Assembly (NCBI GenBank): GCA_030690985.1
Contig: JAUYFG010000103.1
Location: 1-34,733, forward strand
From: Pseudomonadota bacterium
GTDB taxonomy: Bacteria > Pseudomonadota > Gammaproteobacteria > Burkholderiales > Thiobacillaceae
Direction of reading: 5' to 3'
Length of the DNA stretch: 34,733 nucleotides
Part shown: piece by piece, positions 17,154 through 23,799 of the stretch
Layout: every line of letters starts with the position of its first letter
How positions within the stretch are numbered: position 1 is the first letter of the stretch
Notes under the pieces: model-generated
The model's input: the letters and a program-made list of their open reading frames with translations, nothing else
What the model was told of the DNA's origin: nothing
Database searches by the model: none
Translations under genes and position numbers: made by a program

Positions 17154-18521
17154 CTACGCCTTCAATAGCTTCATCGTGTTCATCGCCAACACCAGGTCTT
17201 CCCAGGCCTTGGCTTTGTCCGCCGGGCTGCGCAACAGATAGGCGGGGTGATAAGTCACCACCAGGGGCACGCCGCGATATTGGTGCACACGCCCACGCAG
17301 CTTGCCGATGGGGGTGTCGGTCGCCAGCAGGTTTTGCGCGGCGATGCGGCCGACGGCGACGATGATTTTCGGCTGGATCAGGTCGATCTGCCGCTCCAGG
17401 TAGGGCAGGCAGGCCGCCACTTCTTCCGGGCGCGGGTCGCGGTTGCCGGGTGGGTGCGATTTCAGCACATTGGCGATGTAGACGTTCTCGCCGCGCTTCA
17501 GCCTCAAGGCACCGAGCATGGCGTCGAGCACCTTGCCGGCCTGGCCGGCGAAAGGCTCGCCCTGGCGGTCTTCATCCGCCCCCGGCGCCTCGCCGATGAA
17601 CAGCCATTCGGCATGGAGGTCGCCGACGCCGGGTACGCCCTGGGTGCGGGTCTGGTGCAGATCGCACAGGGTGCAGGTTTTGATGGCGGCGGTAAGGGCG
17701 GGCCAGTCCATGCTTTGAAAAGACGCAGGCGAGGACGCCTGCGCTACAAGGACGGCATCTGGCGGCTCGCCCGATGTCGCAGGCGAGGACGCCTGCGCTA
17801 CAGGAACGGCATCTGGCGGCTCGCCCAATGTAGCGCAGGCGTCCCCGCCTGCGTTTTTCCAGGCGCTGCTGAAACGGAAGCCGTCTTCCTCCGCGCACAA
17901 CCTCGCCTTCACCGGGTTTCTCCGGATGTAAGCCGCGAGCGCCCGCATCTCATCGTCGTCGCGAATCACCCGGTCGAAGCTCTCCCGCTGCCAGGTCGCG
18001 CCGCCGCGATTCAGTTGCTGGTTGATCCGATGGGCGGTCCACGACTTGATGCTGTGCAGGATGTCGCTCAAGGCATGCTCACCCAACGGCGTCAGAAGCA
18101 AATGCACATGGTTGGGCATGACCACGAATTCGTGCAGGGTGTAGCGGTCTTCATGGTGATGCAGGGCCTGAATCACCCACTCGGCCAGTTCGGGGCGGAC
18201 AAGCAGGCATTCACCGGCGCCCCGGTCAAGGTAACGCTCGGCTTCCCGCGCCCGTTCGATCTCCGGCAGATCGCGCCAACTGTCCAGCACGTCCTGGGGC
18301 AGGCTGTCGGCCAGGCGGAAGGTGACGAAGTAAGTGGCACCCTGGGCTTTGACGTGGGGAAGATAGCCTCGGGAATGGATGCCCTGAGTCAGGTGGGCGC
18401 GATCCTTCGGCGGTGGAATGGCGGACGCAGGCGAGGACGCCTGCGCTACATTGGCTGCCTCCTTCAGCCGCCAGCGCGGCAACAGGCCCATTTCCTTGAA
18501 GCAGTCTTCGCGCGAGAGCAT
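17154..18521 (-). CDS. Family 4 uracil-DNA glycosylase with an in-frame RAYT transposase inserted
   Basis: One ORF of 455 codons. Residues 1-23 (MLSREDCFKEMGLLPRWRLK and three more) are the short N-terminal piece usual in this glycosylase. Residues 25-34 are a translated REP. Residues about 46-222 are a complete REP-associated tyrosine transposase domain: RGYLPHVKAQGATYFVTFRL, MPNHVHLLL with H138-x-H140, and candidate nucleophile Y198 in LAAYIRRNPVKARL. Residues about 230-268 are a repeat-coded linker (GEPPDAV and VAQASSPA, twice). Residues 271-455 are the glycosylase: C283-x-x-C286, GEAPGADED (310-318) and HPAYLLR (425-431). The ATG overlaps the rimI stop (TGATG). The transposase has no Met of its own near its start. 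The Fe-S cysteine expected in KCRPPGN is replaced (KSHPPGN, S355). Both halves may be functional or split after translation. Confidence 0.9.
   Translation of the reverse strand: MLSREDCFKEMGLLPRWRLKEAANVAQASSPASAIPPPKDRAHLTQGIHSRGYLPHVKAQGATYFVTFRLADSLPQDVLDSWRDLPEIERAREAERYLDRGAGECLLVRPELAEWVIQALHHHEDRYTLHEFVVMPNHVHLLLTPLGEHALSDILHSIKSWTAHRINQQLNRGGATWQRESFDRVIRDDDEMRALAAYIRRNPVKARLCAEEDGFRFSSAWKNAGGDACATLGEPPDAVPVAQASSPATSGEPPDAVLVAQASSPASFQSMDWPALTAAIKTCTLCDLHQTRTQGVPGVGDLHAEWLFIGEAPGADEDRQGEPFAGQAGKVLDAMLGALRLKRGENVYIANVLKSHPPGNRDPRPEEVAACLPYLERQIDLIQPKIIVAVGRIAAQNLLATDTPIGKLRGRVHQYRGVPLVVTYHPAYLLRSPADKAKAWEDLVLAMNTMKLLKA
17724..18450 (-). mobile_element. REP-flanked RAYT insertion inside the glycosylase gene
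   Basis: The transposase-coding part (about 17856-18386) lies between REP copies. CGCAGGCGAGGACGCCTGCG followed by CTACA is at 18426-18450, 17778-17802 and 17724-17748, and an inverted copy is at 17829-17853. The last two direct copies are part of a 54-bp duplication that also contains GGCATCTGGCGGCTCGCCC. RAYTs are known to sit among REPs. What is unusual is that this one is inside a gene with the frame preserved. The exact insertion ends cannot be fixed without an uninterrupted homologue. Confidence 0.85.
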
Positions 18522-18985
18522 CACAGGATCATCCGCATGACCAGCGCGTCTTCGCGCCCCTGGTCGGCCGGGTAGTAGTTGCGGCGCAGGGCGATGCCGT
18601 CGAAGCCGAGGCGTTCGTACAGGTTCACGGCGCGGGTGTTGGAGGGGCGCACTTCCAGGTAAAGCGTTTCGGTGCCGTGGTGGCGGGCGGTGTCGATGAG
18701 GTTCTCCACCAGCGCGCGGCCAAAGCCCCGGCACTGCCAGGCGGGGGCGATGCAGCAGTTGAGGATGTGCCCTTCGCCTACCGCCATCGTCAGTATCCAG
18801 TAGCCGGCCAGCGCGCCTTCGACTTCTCCCACCCAGCTGGAATAGCCGGAATCCAGGCAATCGCGAAAATTGACCAGGGTCCAGGGGTAGGGATAGGACG
18901 CGCGCTCGATTTTGATCAGCGCATCCAGATCCTCCGGCCGCATCGGCCTGAACGCCATTTCCAGCGGTTTCAACAAGGCATTCAT
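18521..18985 (-). CDS. rimI: Ribosomal protein bS18 alanine N-acetyltransferase
   Basis: A GNAT acetyltransferase of 154 residues that acetylates the N-terminus of S18 using acetyl-CoA. The motif FRPMRPEDLDALIKIE opens the fold. The acetyl-CoA loop is seen in IAPAWQCRGFGRALVENLI, and the C-terminal LYERLGFDGIALRRNYYP is typical of RimI. The start overlaps the tsaB stop by 3-4 bp, and the stop overlaps the glycosylase start by 1 bp, so translation of tsaB-rimI-udg is probably coupled. Confidence 0.95.
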   Translation of the reverse strand: MNALLKPLEMAFRPMRPEDLDALIKIERASYPYPWTLVNFRDCLDSGYSSWVGEVEGALAGYWILTMAVGEGHILNCCIAPAWQCRGFGRALVENLIDTARHHGTETLYLEVRPSNTRAVNLYERLGFDGIALRRNYYPADQGREDALVMRMIL

Positions 18986-19656
18986 CGCTCACTCACCTTG
19001 AGCGCCACCTTGTTGCGCACATAGAGCGGTTCCGCCGTTTCCGGCGCGCCGAACTCGCCGGCAGCAAAGCGCGGCGCGGCCAATCTGACGATGGCGCGAG
19101 CATGCGGGATGGCGTCGCTGACGATATTCGCCAGACGGCCCGCCATGCGCTCACGCAGGGCCGGATAGGCGGCAAAGCCGGGGCCGGCGCCGATGCAGCT
19201 GGCGCTTTCCGGTAGCGGTGCGGCTTGCGGCGGGCAAACGACTGGCCCGACCAGGGCGCGCCAGCCCAGTCCTTCGCGTTGATAGAGCGCGGCGTAAACC
19301 TCGTTCATGCGCGCATCGAGGCAGGCCAGCACTTCATCGGCGCCCTCTCCGGCTTCTTCCGCCAGCGCTTCCAGGGTGGAGACCCCCAGCACCGGCAGGT
19401 CGGCGCCCAGCGCCAGCCCCTGCGCGACGCCGCAGGCAATGCGCAGGCCGGTGAAGGAGCCCGGCCCGCAGCCGAATGCCAGCCCGTCGAGCTGGCGATA
19501 ACTCAGGCCGGCGTCGCGCAGGAGTTCGCCCAGCATGGGGGTGAGTAGTTCGGAATGCTTCTGGCCGGCGTGCACGGCGCGAAAACTCACCGCGCCGTCG
19601 ATGAACAAGGCGGCCGAGCACCATTCACTGGCGGTATCGAAGGCGAGGAGTTTCAT
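18982..19656 (-). CDS. tsaB: tRNA threonylcarbamoyladenosine biosynthesis protein TsaB
   Basis: The non-catalytic partner of TsaD in making t6A37 of ANN-decoding tRNAs. The 224 residues begin MKLLAFDTASEWCSAALF, the family start. They contain the ASKHA-type GLAFGCGPGSFTGLRIACG segment and LGVSTLEALA. The ATG at 19656 has no Shine-Dalgarno because a REP palindrome ends 4 bp before it. The frame is open upstream through that REP but without family sequence. It is the first gene of the tsaB-rimI-udg unit and possibly cotranscribed with the DUF1015 gene 97 bp upstream. Confidence 0.95.
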   Translation of the reverse strand: MKLLAFDTASEWCSAALFIDGAVSFRAVHAGQKHSELLTPMLGELLRDAGLSYRQLDGLAFGCGPGSFTGLRIACGVAQGLALGADLPVLGVSTLEALAEEAGEGADEVLACLDARMNEVYAALYQREGLGWRALVGPVVCPPQAAPLPESASCIGAGPGFAAYPALRERMAGRLANIVSDAIPHARAIVRLAAPRFAAGEFGAPETAEPLYVRNKVALKVSER

Positions 19657-19660
19657 GTTT

Positions 19661-19733
19661 GTAGCGCGGGCGTACCCGCCTGCTCGTGGGTCTGATCGCG
19701 TTTGCACGAACGCAGGCGGGACGCCTGCGCTAC
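19661..19733. repeat. REP palindrome abutting the tsaB start
   Basis: GTAGCGCGGGCGTACCCGCC (from 19661) pairs imperfectly with GGCGGGACGCCTGCGCTAC (to 19733). It is the same family as the copies flanking the RAYT (GTAGCGCAGGCG). It takes the place of the tsaB ribosome site. Confidence 0.85.
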
Positions 19734-19753
19734 AAGCGGCGGCTTGGCGTGGT

Positions 19754-21016
19754 TCACAGCAGATGCGAAGCCAGCCCGTCGGCCAGCTTGGGCTCGAACC
19801 AGGTGGATTTGGGCGGCATGACCTCGTTGGCGTCGGCCACGGCCATCAGGTCTTCCATGCTGGTGGCGTGCAGCGAGAAGGCCAGGGCCATTTCGCCGGA
19901 GTCGACGCGTTTTTCCAGGCCACCCAGACCACGGATGCCGCCGACGAAGTCGATGCGCTTGTCGCGGCGCGGGTCGCTGATGCCGAGGATGGGAGCGATC
20001 AGGTTGTTTTGCAGCAGGCTGACATCGAGGCGCCCGACCGGGTCGGCGGGAATCAGGTCGGCGCGGATGGTGAGTTTCATCCAGCGGCCGTTGAGATACA
20101 GGCCGAACTCGCCGGGCGCGGCGGGCTTCACCGCCTCGCCCCACATTTCGATCATGAAGTTTTCTGCGACCTTCTCCATGAACGCCGCTTCGGACAGGCC
20201 GTTCATATCCTTGATCACCCGGTTGTAATCGAAGATGCGCATCTGGTGATGCGGGAAGATCACCGAGAGGAAATAGTTGTAGGGCTCCTCTCCCGTATGC
20301 GCGCTGTTTGCGGCCTTGCGCGTCGCGCAGATGCGGCTGGCGGAGGCGGAACGATGGTGGCCGTCGGCGATGTAGAGCGCCGGCAGGGCGTCGAACAGTT
20401 CGGTCAGACGCGCGATGGCGCCGGCATCGCGGATCACCCAGAGGGTGTGGCGCACGCCACCGCCATTGACCCCTTCACCGACGCCATCGGAATCCGGCGC
20501 GTTCTGGGTGGCGGCGGCGAGGATGGCATCCACTTCCGGCGCATGCGGATAGGCCAGCAGCACCGGGCCGGTCTGGGCGTCGAGCGCGTCGATCTGGCGC
20601 ACCCGGTCGTCTTCCTTGTCGGGGCGGGTGAACTCGTGTTTGCGGATGCGGTTGGTGTCGTAATCGGCCACGCCGGCGGCGGCGACCAGGCCCACCTGGA
20701 CGTGCTTGCCCATGATCAGGCGATAAGCGTAGTAACAGGCTTGCGCATCCTGTTGCAGCACCCCGGCGGCGACCATCTTCTTCAGGTTTTCCGCTGCCTT
20801 GGCGTACACCTCCGGCGCGTAGGGGTCGGTGCCGGGCGGCAGGTCGATTTCCGGCTTGGATATGTGCAGGAAGCTCCATGGCCGGCCTTCGGCAAGCACT
20901 CGCGCTTCTTCGGTGTTGAGCACGTCATAGGGCGGCGCCATCACTTCCGGGGCGCGGCCGGGGGCGGGCCGGAGGGCGGCGAAAGGACGAACTAGCGAGG
21001 CACGAACAAGCGTCAT
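19754..21016 (-). CDS. DUF1015 family protein
   Basis: A 420-residue protein matching DUF1015 throughout. It opens VRPFAALRPAPGRAPEVMAP with PYDV, followed by HISKPEIDLPPGTDPYAPEV and the central YIADGHHRSASASRIC. Members are related to the ParB/Srx fold and some relatives are serine kinases, but the function in proteobacteria is unsettled. The ATG at 21016 has AGGA 9 bp upstream and starts MTLVRASLVRPF. Two earlier Met codons (21046 and 21088) lack ribosome sites. It is divergent from the YihY gene. Confidence 0.9.
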   Translation of the reverse strand: MTLVRASLVRPFAALRPAPGRAPEVMAPPYDVLNTEEARVLAEGRPWSFLHISKPEIDLPPGTDPYAPEVYAKAAENLKKMVAAGVLQQDAQACYYAYRLIMGKHVQVGLVAAAGVADYDTNRIRKHEFTRPDKEDDRVRQIDALDAQTGPVLLAYPHAPEVDAILAAATQNAPDSDGVGEGVNGGGVRHTLWVIRDAGAIARLTELFDALPALYIADGHHRSASASRICATRKAANSAHTGEEPYNYFLSVIFPHHQMRIFDYNRVIKDMNGLSEAAFMEKVAENFMIEMWGEAVKPAAPGEFGLYLNGRWMKLTIRADLIPADPVGRLDVSLLQNNLIAPILGISDPRRDKRIDFVGGIRGLGGLEKRVDSGEMALAFSLHATSMEDLMAVADANEVMPPKSTWFEPKLADGLASHLL

Positions 21017-21077
21017 GGGGTTTTCCTGGCCTTGAAAAAGGTGCATTTTAGCGTCCCGTCCCGACTTCCCGCCTCCC

Positions 21078-22358
21078 ATGTCTGTCATCCGGCTGCAAGA
21101 AACCCAAAAGAACAGCCTGGATTGGTTGTTGCAGACGGCCTATACCGCCTGGCGCCTGTTCGTGAAGAACGAACTGGTCAACCACGCCGCCGCCACCACC
21201 TTCTACTTTCTCCTCTCCGCCGCCCCGCTGGTGCTGTTGCTCACTTACGGCACGCAATACCTGGCGCAACTGGCGGAAACCTCCGTACTGGCGAGCATGT
21301 TGCTGGCGGCGCTCTACAACCAATTCCAGTTGGATCAACTCGCCACGCTGGGGCTGATTCCACAGAAAACCGCCATCGCCGCCGGTGGTGTCGGCCTGCT
21401 GACCCTGCTGTTGTCTTCGCGCGGCCTGGTCAACGCCTTGCAAAGCGCGTTCCGGGTGATCTTCCCGGAGGAGGCGAAACGCAATTTCGTATTCAAGTGG
21501 GTCTTGCCGCTGATCATCATCCCCGTGGCCTTCGCGCTGGTCGGCGTGACCGTGGCCACCCAGGCCGTCATCAATTTCTTCGCCGGCGTCGAACTGCTCG
21601 GCGCCGGCCGCATCATCCTGCTGAAAACGCTGAACCTGCTGCTCGGCGTCGGCCTGGTTTGGGGTTTGCTCTATCTGGTGTTGCGGCGGATGCCGCTGCG
21701 GCATCCGCCCAAGTTGCCCACTTTCGTCGTCAGCGGCCTGGCCACGCTCACCCTGGGCCTGCTTTACCTGGGCTTCGGGTATTTCTTCCACATCGAGAAA
21801 TACCAGGCGGTTTACGGCGCCCTCGGCGGCGTGGTGTTCATCCTGATCGGCGCCTACCTCGCCTGTATGGCCTTCTACTTCTGGGCGCAGTTCCTCTATG
21901 CCCTGACCAAGGTGGATGTGGCCGCGCTGGAAAAGCTGTTTCTTGGCGGCGAAGGCCAGGGCGCGAGCAAGCTGGACAACCTCGTCTTCGGCCGCGCCAA
22001 CCGGCTGCTGGCCAAATACGGCCAGACCTTCGCGGCGGGTGAAACGCTGATCCGCGAAGGCGACACCTCACAAGAGGCCTTCTTCCTGTATGCCGGCAAG
22101 GTAGGCTTGTTCAAGGAAATCGGCGGCCAGGAAAAACGTCTGGGTGAACTGGGGGAAGGCGAGCTGTTCGGGGAAATGGCCTACCTGCTGGGTGAACATC
22201 GCACCGCCACCGTGCGCGCGGAAAGTGAGGTCACCGCCCTGGTATTGCCGCCGGAAATGCTCGAAGAACTGATGCGCTACTCCGCCCCGCTGGCCCGCCG
22301 CATCATCGACAGCCTGGCCGGGCGCCTGATGCGGATGAATCAGGCAGCGAAGGGATGA
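21078..22358 (+). CDS. YihY/BrkB membrane protein fused to a cyclic-nucleotide-binding domain
   Basis: A 426-residue protein. Residues about 15-285 form a YihY/BrkB-type membrane domain: HAAATTFYFLLSAAPLVLLL, then SSRGLVNALQSAFRVIFPE, then YGALGGVVFILIGAYLACM, with six helices. Residues about 315-415 form a cNMP-binding/Crp-like beta barrel: FAAGETLIREGDTSQEAFFL, then LGEGELFGEMAYLLGEHRTA with TVRAESEV. FGEMAYLLGEHRTATV matches the phosphate-binding cassette pattern FGE-x(2)-L-x(4)-R(S/T)A, so ligand binding is plausible. The YihY function is unknown and the fusion suggests ligand-gated activity. The stop overlaps the next ORF start (ATGA). Confidence 0.88.
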   Translation: MSVIRLQETQKNSLDWLLQTAYTAWRLFVKNELVNHAAATTFYFLLSAAPLVLLLTYGTQYLAQLAETSVLASMLLAALYNQFQLDQLATLGLIPQKTAIAAGGVGLLTLLLSSRGLVNALQSAFRVIFPEEAKRNFVFKWVLPLIIIPVAFALVGVTVATQAVINFFAGVELLGAGRIILLKTLNLLLGVGLVWGLLYLVLRRMPLRHPPKLPTFVVSGLATLTLGLLYLGFGYFFHIEKYQAVYGALGGVVFILIGAYLACMAFYFWAQFLYALTKVDVAALEKLFLGGEGQGASKLDNLVFGRANRLLAKYGQTFAAGETLIREGDTSQEAFFLYAGKVGLFKEIGGQEKRLGELGEGELFGEMAYLLGEHRTATVRAESEVTALVLPPEMLEELMRYSAPLARRIIDSLAGRLMRMNQAAKG

Positions 22359-22465
22359 ACAGCGAAACGACGCTCCCCGACCGACTCGTCTTCATCGACC
22401 TGGAAACCTGCAAGCTGCTGAAAACCCACCTGGGCAAGGGCAAGCTGAAAGTCAGGGCGCTGTAG
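22355..22465 (+). pseudogene. Short exonuclease N-terminal remnant cut by a REP
   Basis: A 36-codon ORF overlapping the YihY stop by 4 bp. It begins MNSETTLPDRLVFIDLET, and the DRLVFIDLET segment is the ExoI motif of DnaQ-type (DEDD) 3'-5' exonucleases. After residue 18 the sequence (CKLLKTHLGKGKLKVRAL) is not family-like, and the stop codon TAG comes from the first bases of the REP at 22462. This looks like the head of an exonuclease gene left after a deletion. A genuine 36-residue peptide cannot be excluded. Confidence 0.6.
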
Positions 22466-22521
22466 GAGCGGGCTTGCCCGCGATTGCCACCGTGGTTATC
22501 GCGGGCAAGCCCGCTCCTACG
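22462..22521. repeat. Free-standing REP hairpin, GTAGGAGCGGGC family
   Basis: GTAGGAGCGGGCTTGCCCGC and its complement enclose a short spacer. It is the same stem as inside the 189-bp elements at 4256-4314 and 15116-15174, here without the outer terminal repeats. Confidence 0.9.
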
Positions 22522-22562
22522 ACCGACGGCAGGTAAACTCGCGCGCCTGTAAAGGAACCCCC

Positions 22563-22943
22563 ATGAGCAAACCCTGCCCCTTCTGCGTCCTCGACCCCGC
22601 CCGCATCCTGGCCGATGACGAACTCACCGTGGTCTACAAGGATGGTTTCCCGGTGTCTCCCGGCCATACCGTCATCATCCCGAAGCGCCACTTTCCCAGC
22701 CTGTTCGACGCCACCCAGGAAGAACGCCTCGCCCTGCTCGCCGCCCTCGACCAGGCCAAAGTGATTCTCGACGAACGGCATCGGCCGGATGGCTACAACA
22801 TCGGCATCAACCAGGGCGCCGCCGGCGGTCAATCGGTTCCCCACCTGCACATCCATCTGATCCCGCGTTACCAGGGCGACAAGGAAGACCCGCGCGGCGG
22901 TGTCCGCTGGGTGTTGCCGGATACGGCGAAGTACTGGGCCTGA
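22563..22943 (+). CDS. HIT family nucleotide hydrolase
   Basis: A 126-residue histidine-triad protein with HLHIHLIPR (His94, 96, 98) as the active-site triad. CPFC near the N-terminus (residues 5-8) and the PGHTVIIPKRHFPSLFD segment are typical of the branch. The C-terminal DPRGGVRWVLPDTAKYW is common in proteobacterial members. It probably hydrolyses nucleoside phosphoramidates or dinucleoside polyphosphates. The next gene starts 14 bp downstream, in a run leading to metG. Confidence 0.94.
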   Translation: MSKPCPFCVLDPARILADDELTVVYKDGFPVSPGHTVIIPKRHFPSLFDATQEERLALLAALDQAKVILDERHRPDGYNIGINQGAAGGQSVPHLHIHLIPRYQGDKEDPRGGVRWVLPDTAKYWA

Positions 22944-22957
22944 ACGAGAACACACGC

Positions 22958-23287
22958 ATGAAATTCCAGTTGCTCCCCCTCGGTGCCCGCTTCGAATACG
23001 AAGGCAAAACCTATGTAAAGACCGGGCCGCTGACCGCCGCCGGGGATGACGGTCAGCGCATGATTCCGCGCCACGCGGTGCTGATGCCGTTGGATGGCGC
23101 CCCGGCCGAAGCGCCCCGGCACATCGGCCGCAAGCTGGACGAGACAACGGTGAAAGCGGCGCTGGAAGCGTTTCATGGCGAATGCGCCCGCCTGCTACTA
23201 ACCGTCGCCGAGAAGCCGGATCAGGGGCCGGCCGCGCGGGCGGTATTGGATGCGGCCCGCCGGCGCTTTCTCGACGCCCTGGCGTGA
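22958..23287 (+). CDS. Conserved-looking small protein, function unknown
   Basis: A 109-residue soluble protein. The first half (FQLLPLGARFEYEGKTYVKT then GQRMIPRHAVL) resembles a small beta module seen in short betaproteobacterial proteins. The second half is helical and Ala/Arg-rich. I do not recognise a domain. Codon use and position (14 bp after HIT, 4-bp overlap with the Sel1 gene) argue that it is a real gene in this transcript. Confidence 0.7.
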   Translation: MKFQLLPLGARFEYEGKTYVKTGPLTAAGDDGQRMIPRHAVLMPLDGAPAEAPRHIGRKLDETTVKAALEAFHGECARLLLTVAEKPDQGPAARAVLDAARRRFLDALA

Positions 23288-23766
23288 GCCGACTGCCCTA
23301 CCGGCGGCTCGGCCTCGCGCTGCTGCTGGTCGGCGCCTTGTTCGCGTGGCGCGACCGGATCGCGTTCGAACTGGGTTACGCCTATGCCAACGGCGATTTC
23401 CACGGTTGGACGCTGGCGCGCGACGATGAAAAAGCAGCAACCTGGCTGCGCCGGGCGGCCGACACCGGCCACGCACGGGCGCGCTACCTGCTCGGCCTGA
23501 GCTACTCGCGCGGCTGGGGCGTGCGCCAGGACGACGCCGAGGCGGAACGCTGGTTCGTCCTTGCCGCGAGTCAGAACTACGCCCCGGCCTGCTTTCACCT
23601 GGCCTGGATGTATCACAAGGGCGACGGGGTGGCGCGCGACGAGGTTCGCGCTCAGCACCTGATGGCGCGCGCCGCCGATCTGGGCATGGCGGACGCCGTT
23701 ACCGCACTGGATCGCCTTCGGCGCGGCGAGGCAGGCCGCCGTGCAGCAAGCGGGGCCGGCGGCTAG
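23284..23766 (+). CDS. Sel1-repeat membrane-anchored protein
   Basis: A 160-residue protein starting at GTG 23284, which overlaps the previous stop (GTGA). An N-terminal hydrophobic segment (about residues 8-18) suggests an anchor or signal. It is followed by Sel1-type alpha/alpha repeats: DDEKAATWLRRAADTGHARA, YLLGLSYSRGWGV, AEAERWFVLAASQNYAPACF and HLAWMYHKGDGVARD. Such proteins mediate protein contacts. The exact partner is unknown. A longer frame upstream overlaps the neighbouring gene and is unlikely. Confidence 0.82.
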   Translation: MSRLPYRRLGLALLLVGALFAWRDRIAFELGYAYANGDFHGWTLARDDEKAATWLRRAADTGHARARYLLGLSYSRGWGVRQDDAEAERWFVLAASQNYAPACFHLAWMYHKGDGVARDEVRAQHLMARAADLGMADAVTALDRLRRGEAGRRAASGAGG

Positions 23767-23799
23767 AATTGCGCGACTTTTTGAACCCGGCCCAAACCC

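Noticed and set aside
18521-18992. N-terminal extension of the glycosylase/RAYT frame across rimI
   Set aside because: It is out of frame with the clear rimI gene and Arg/Pro/His-rich; the ATG overlapping the rimI stop is the natural start.
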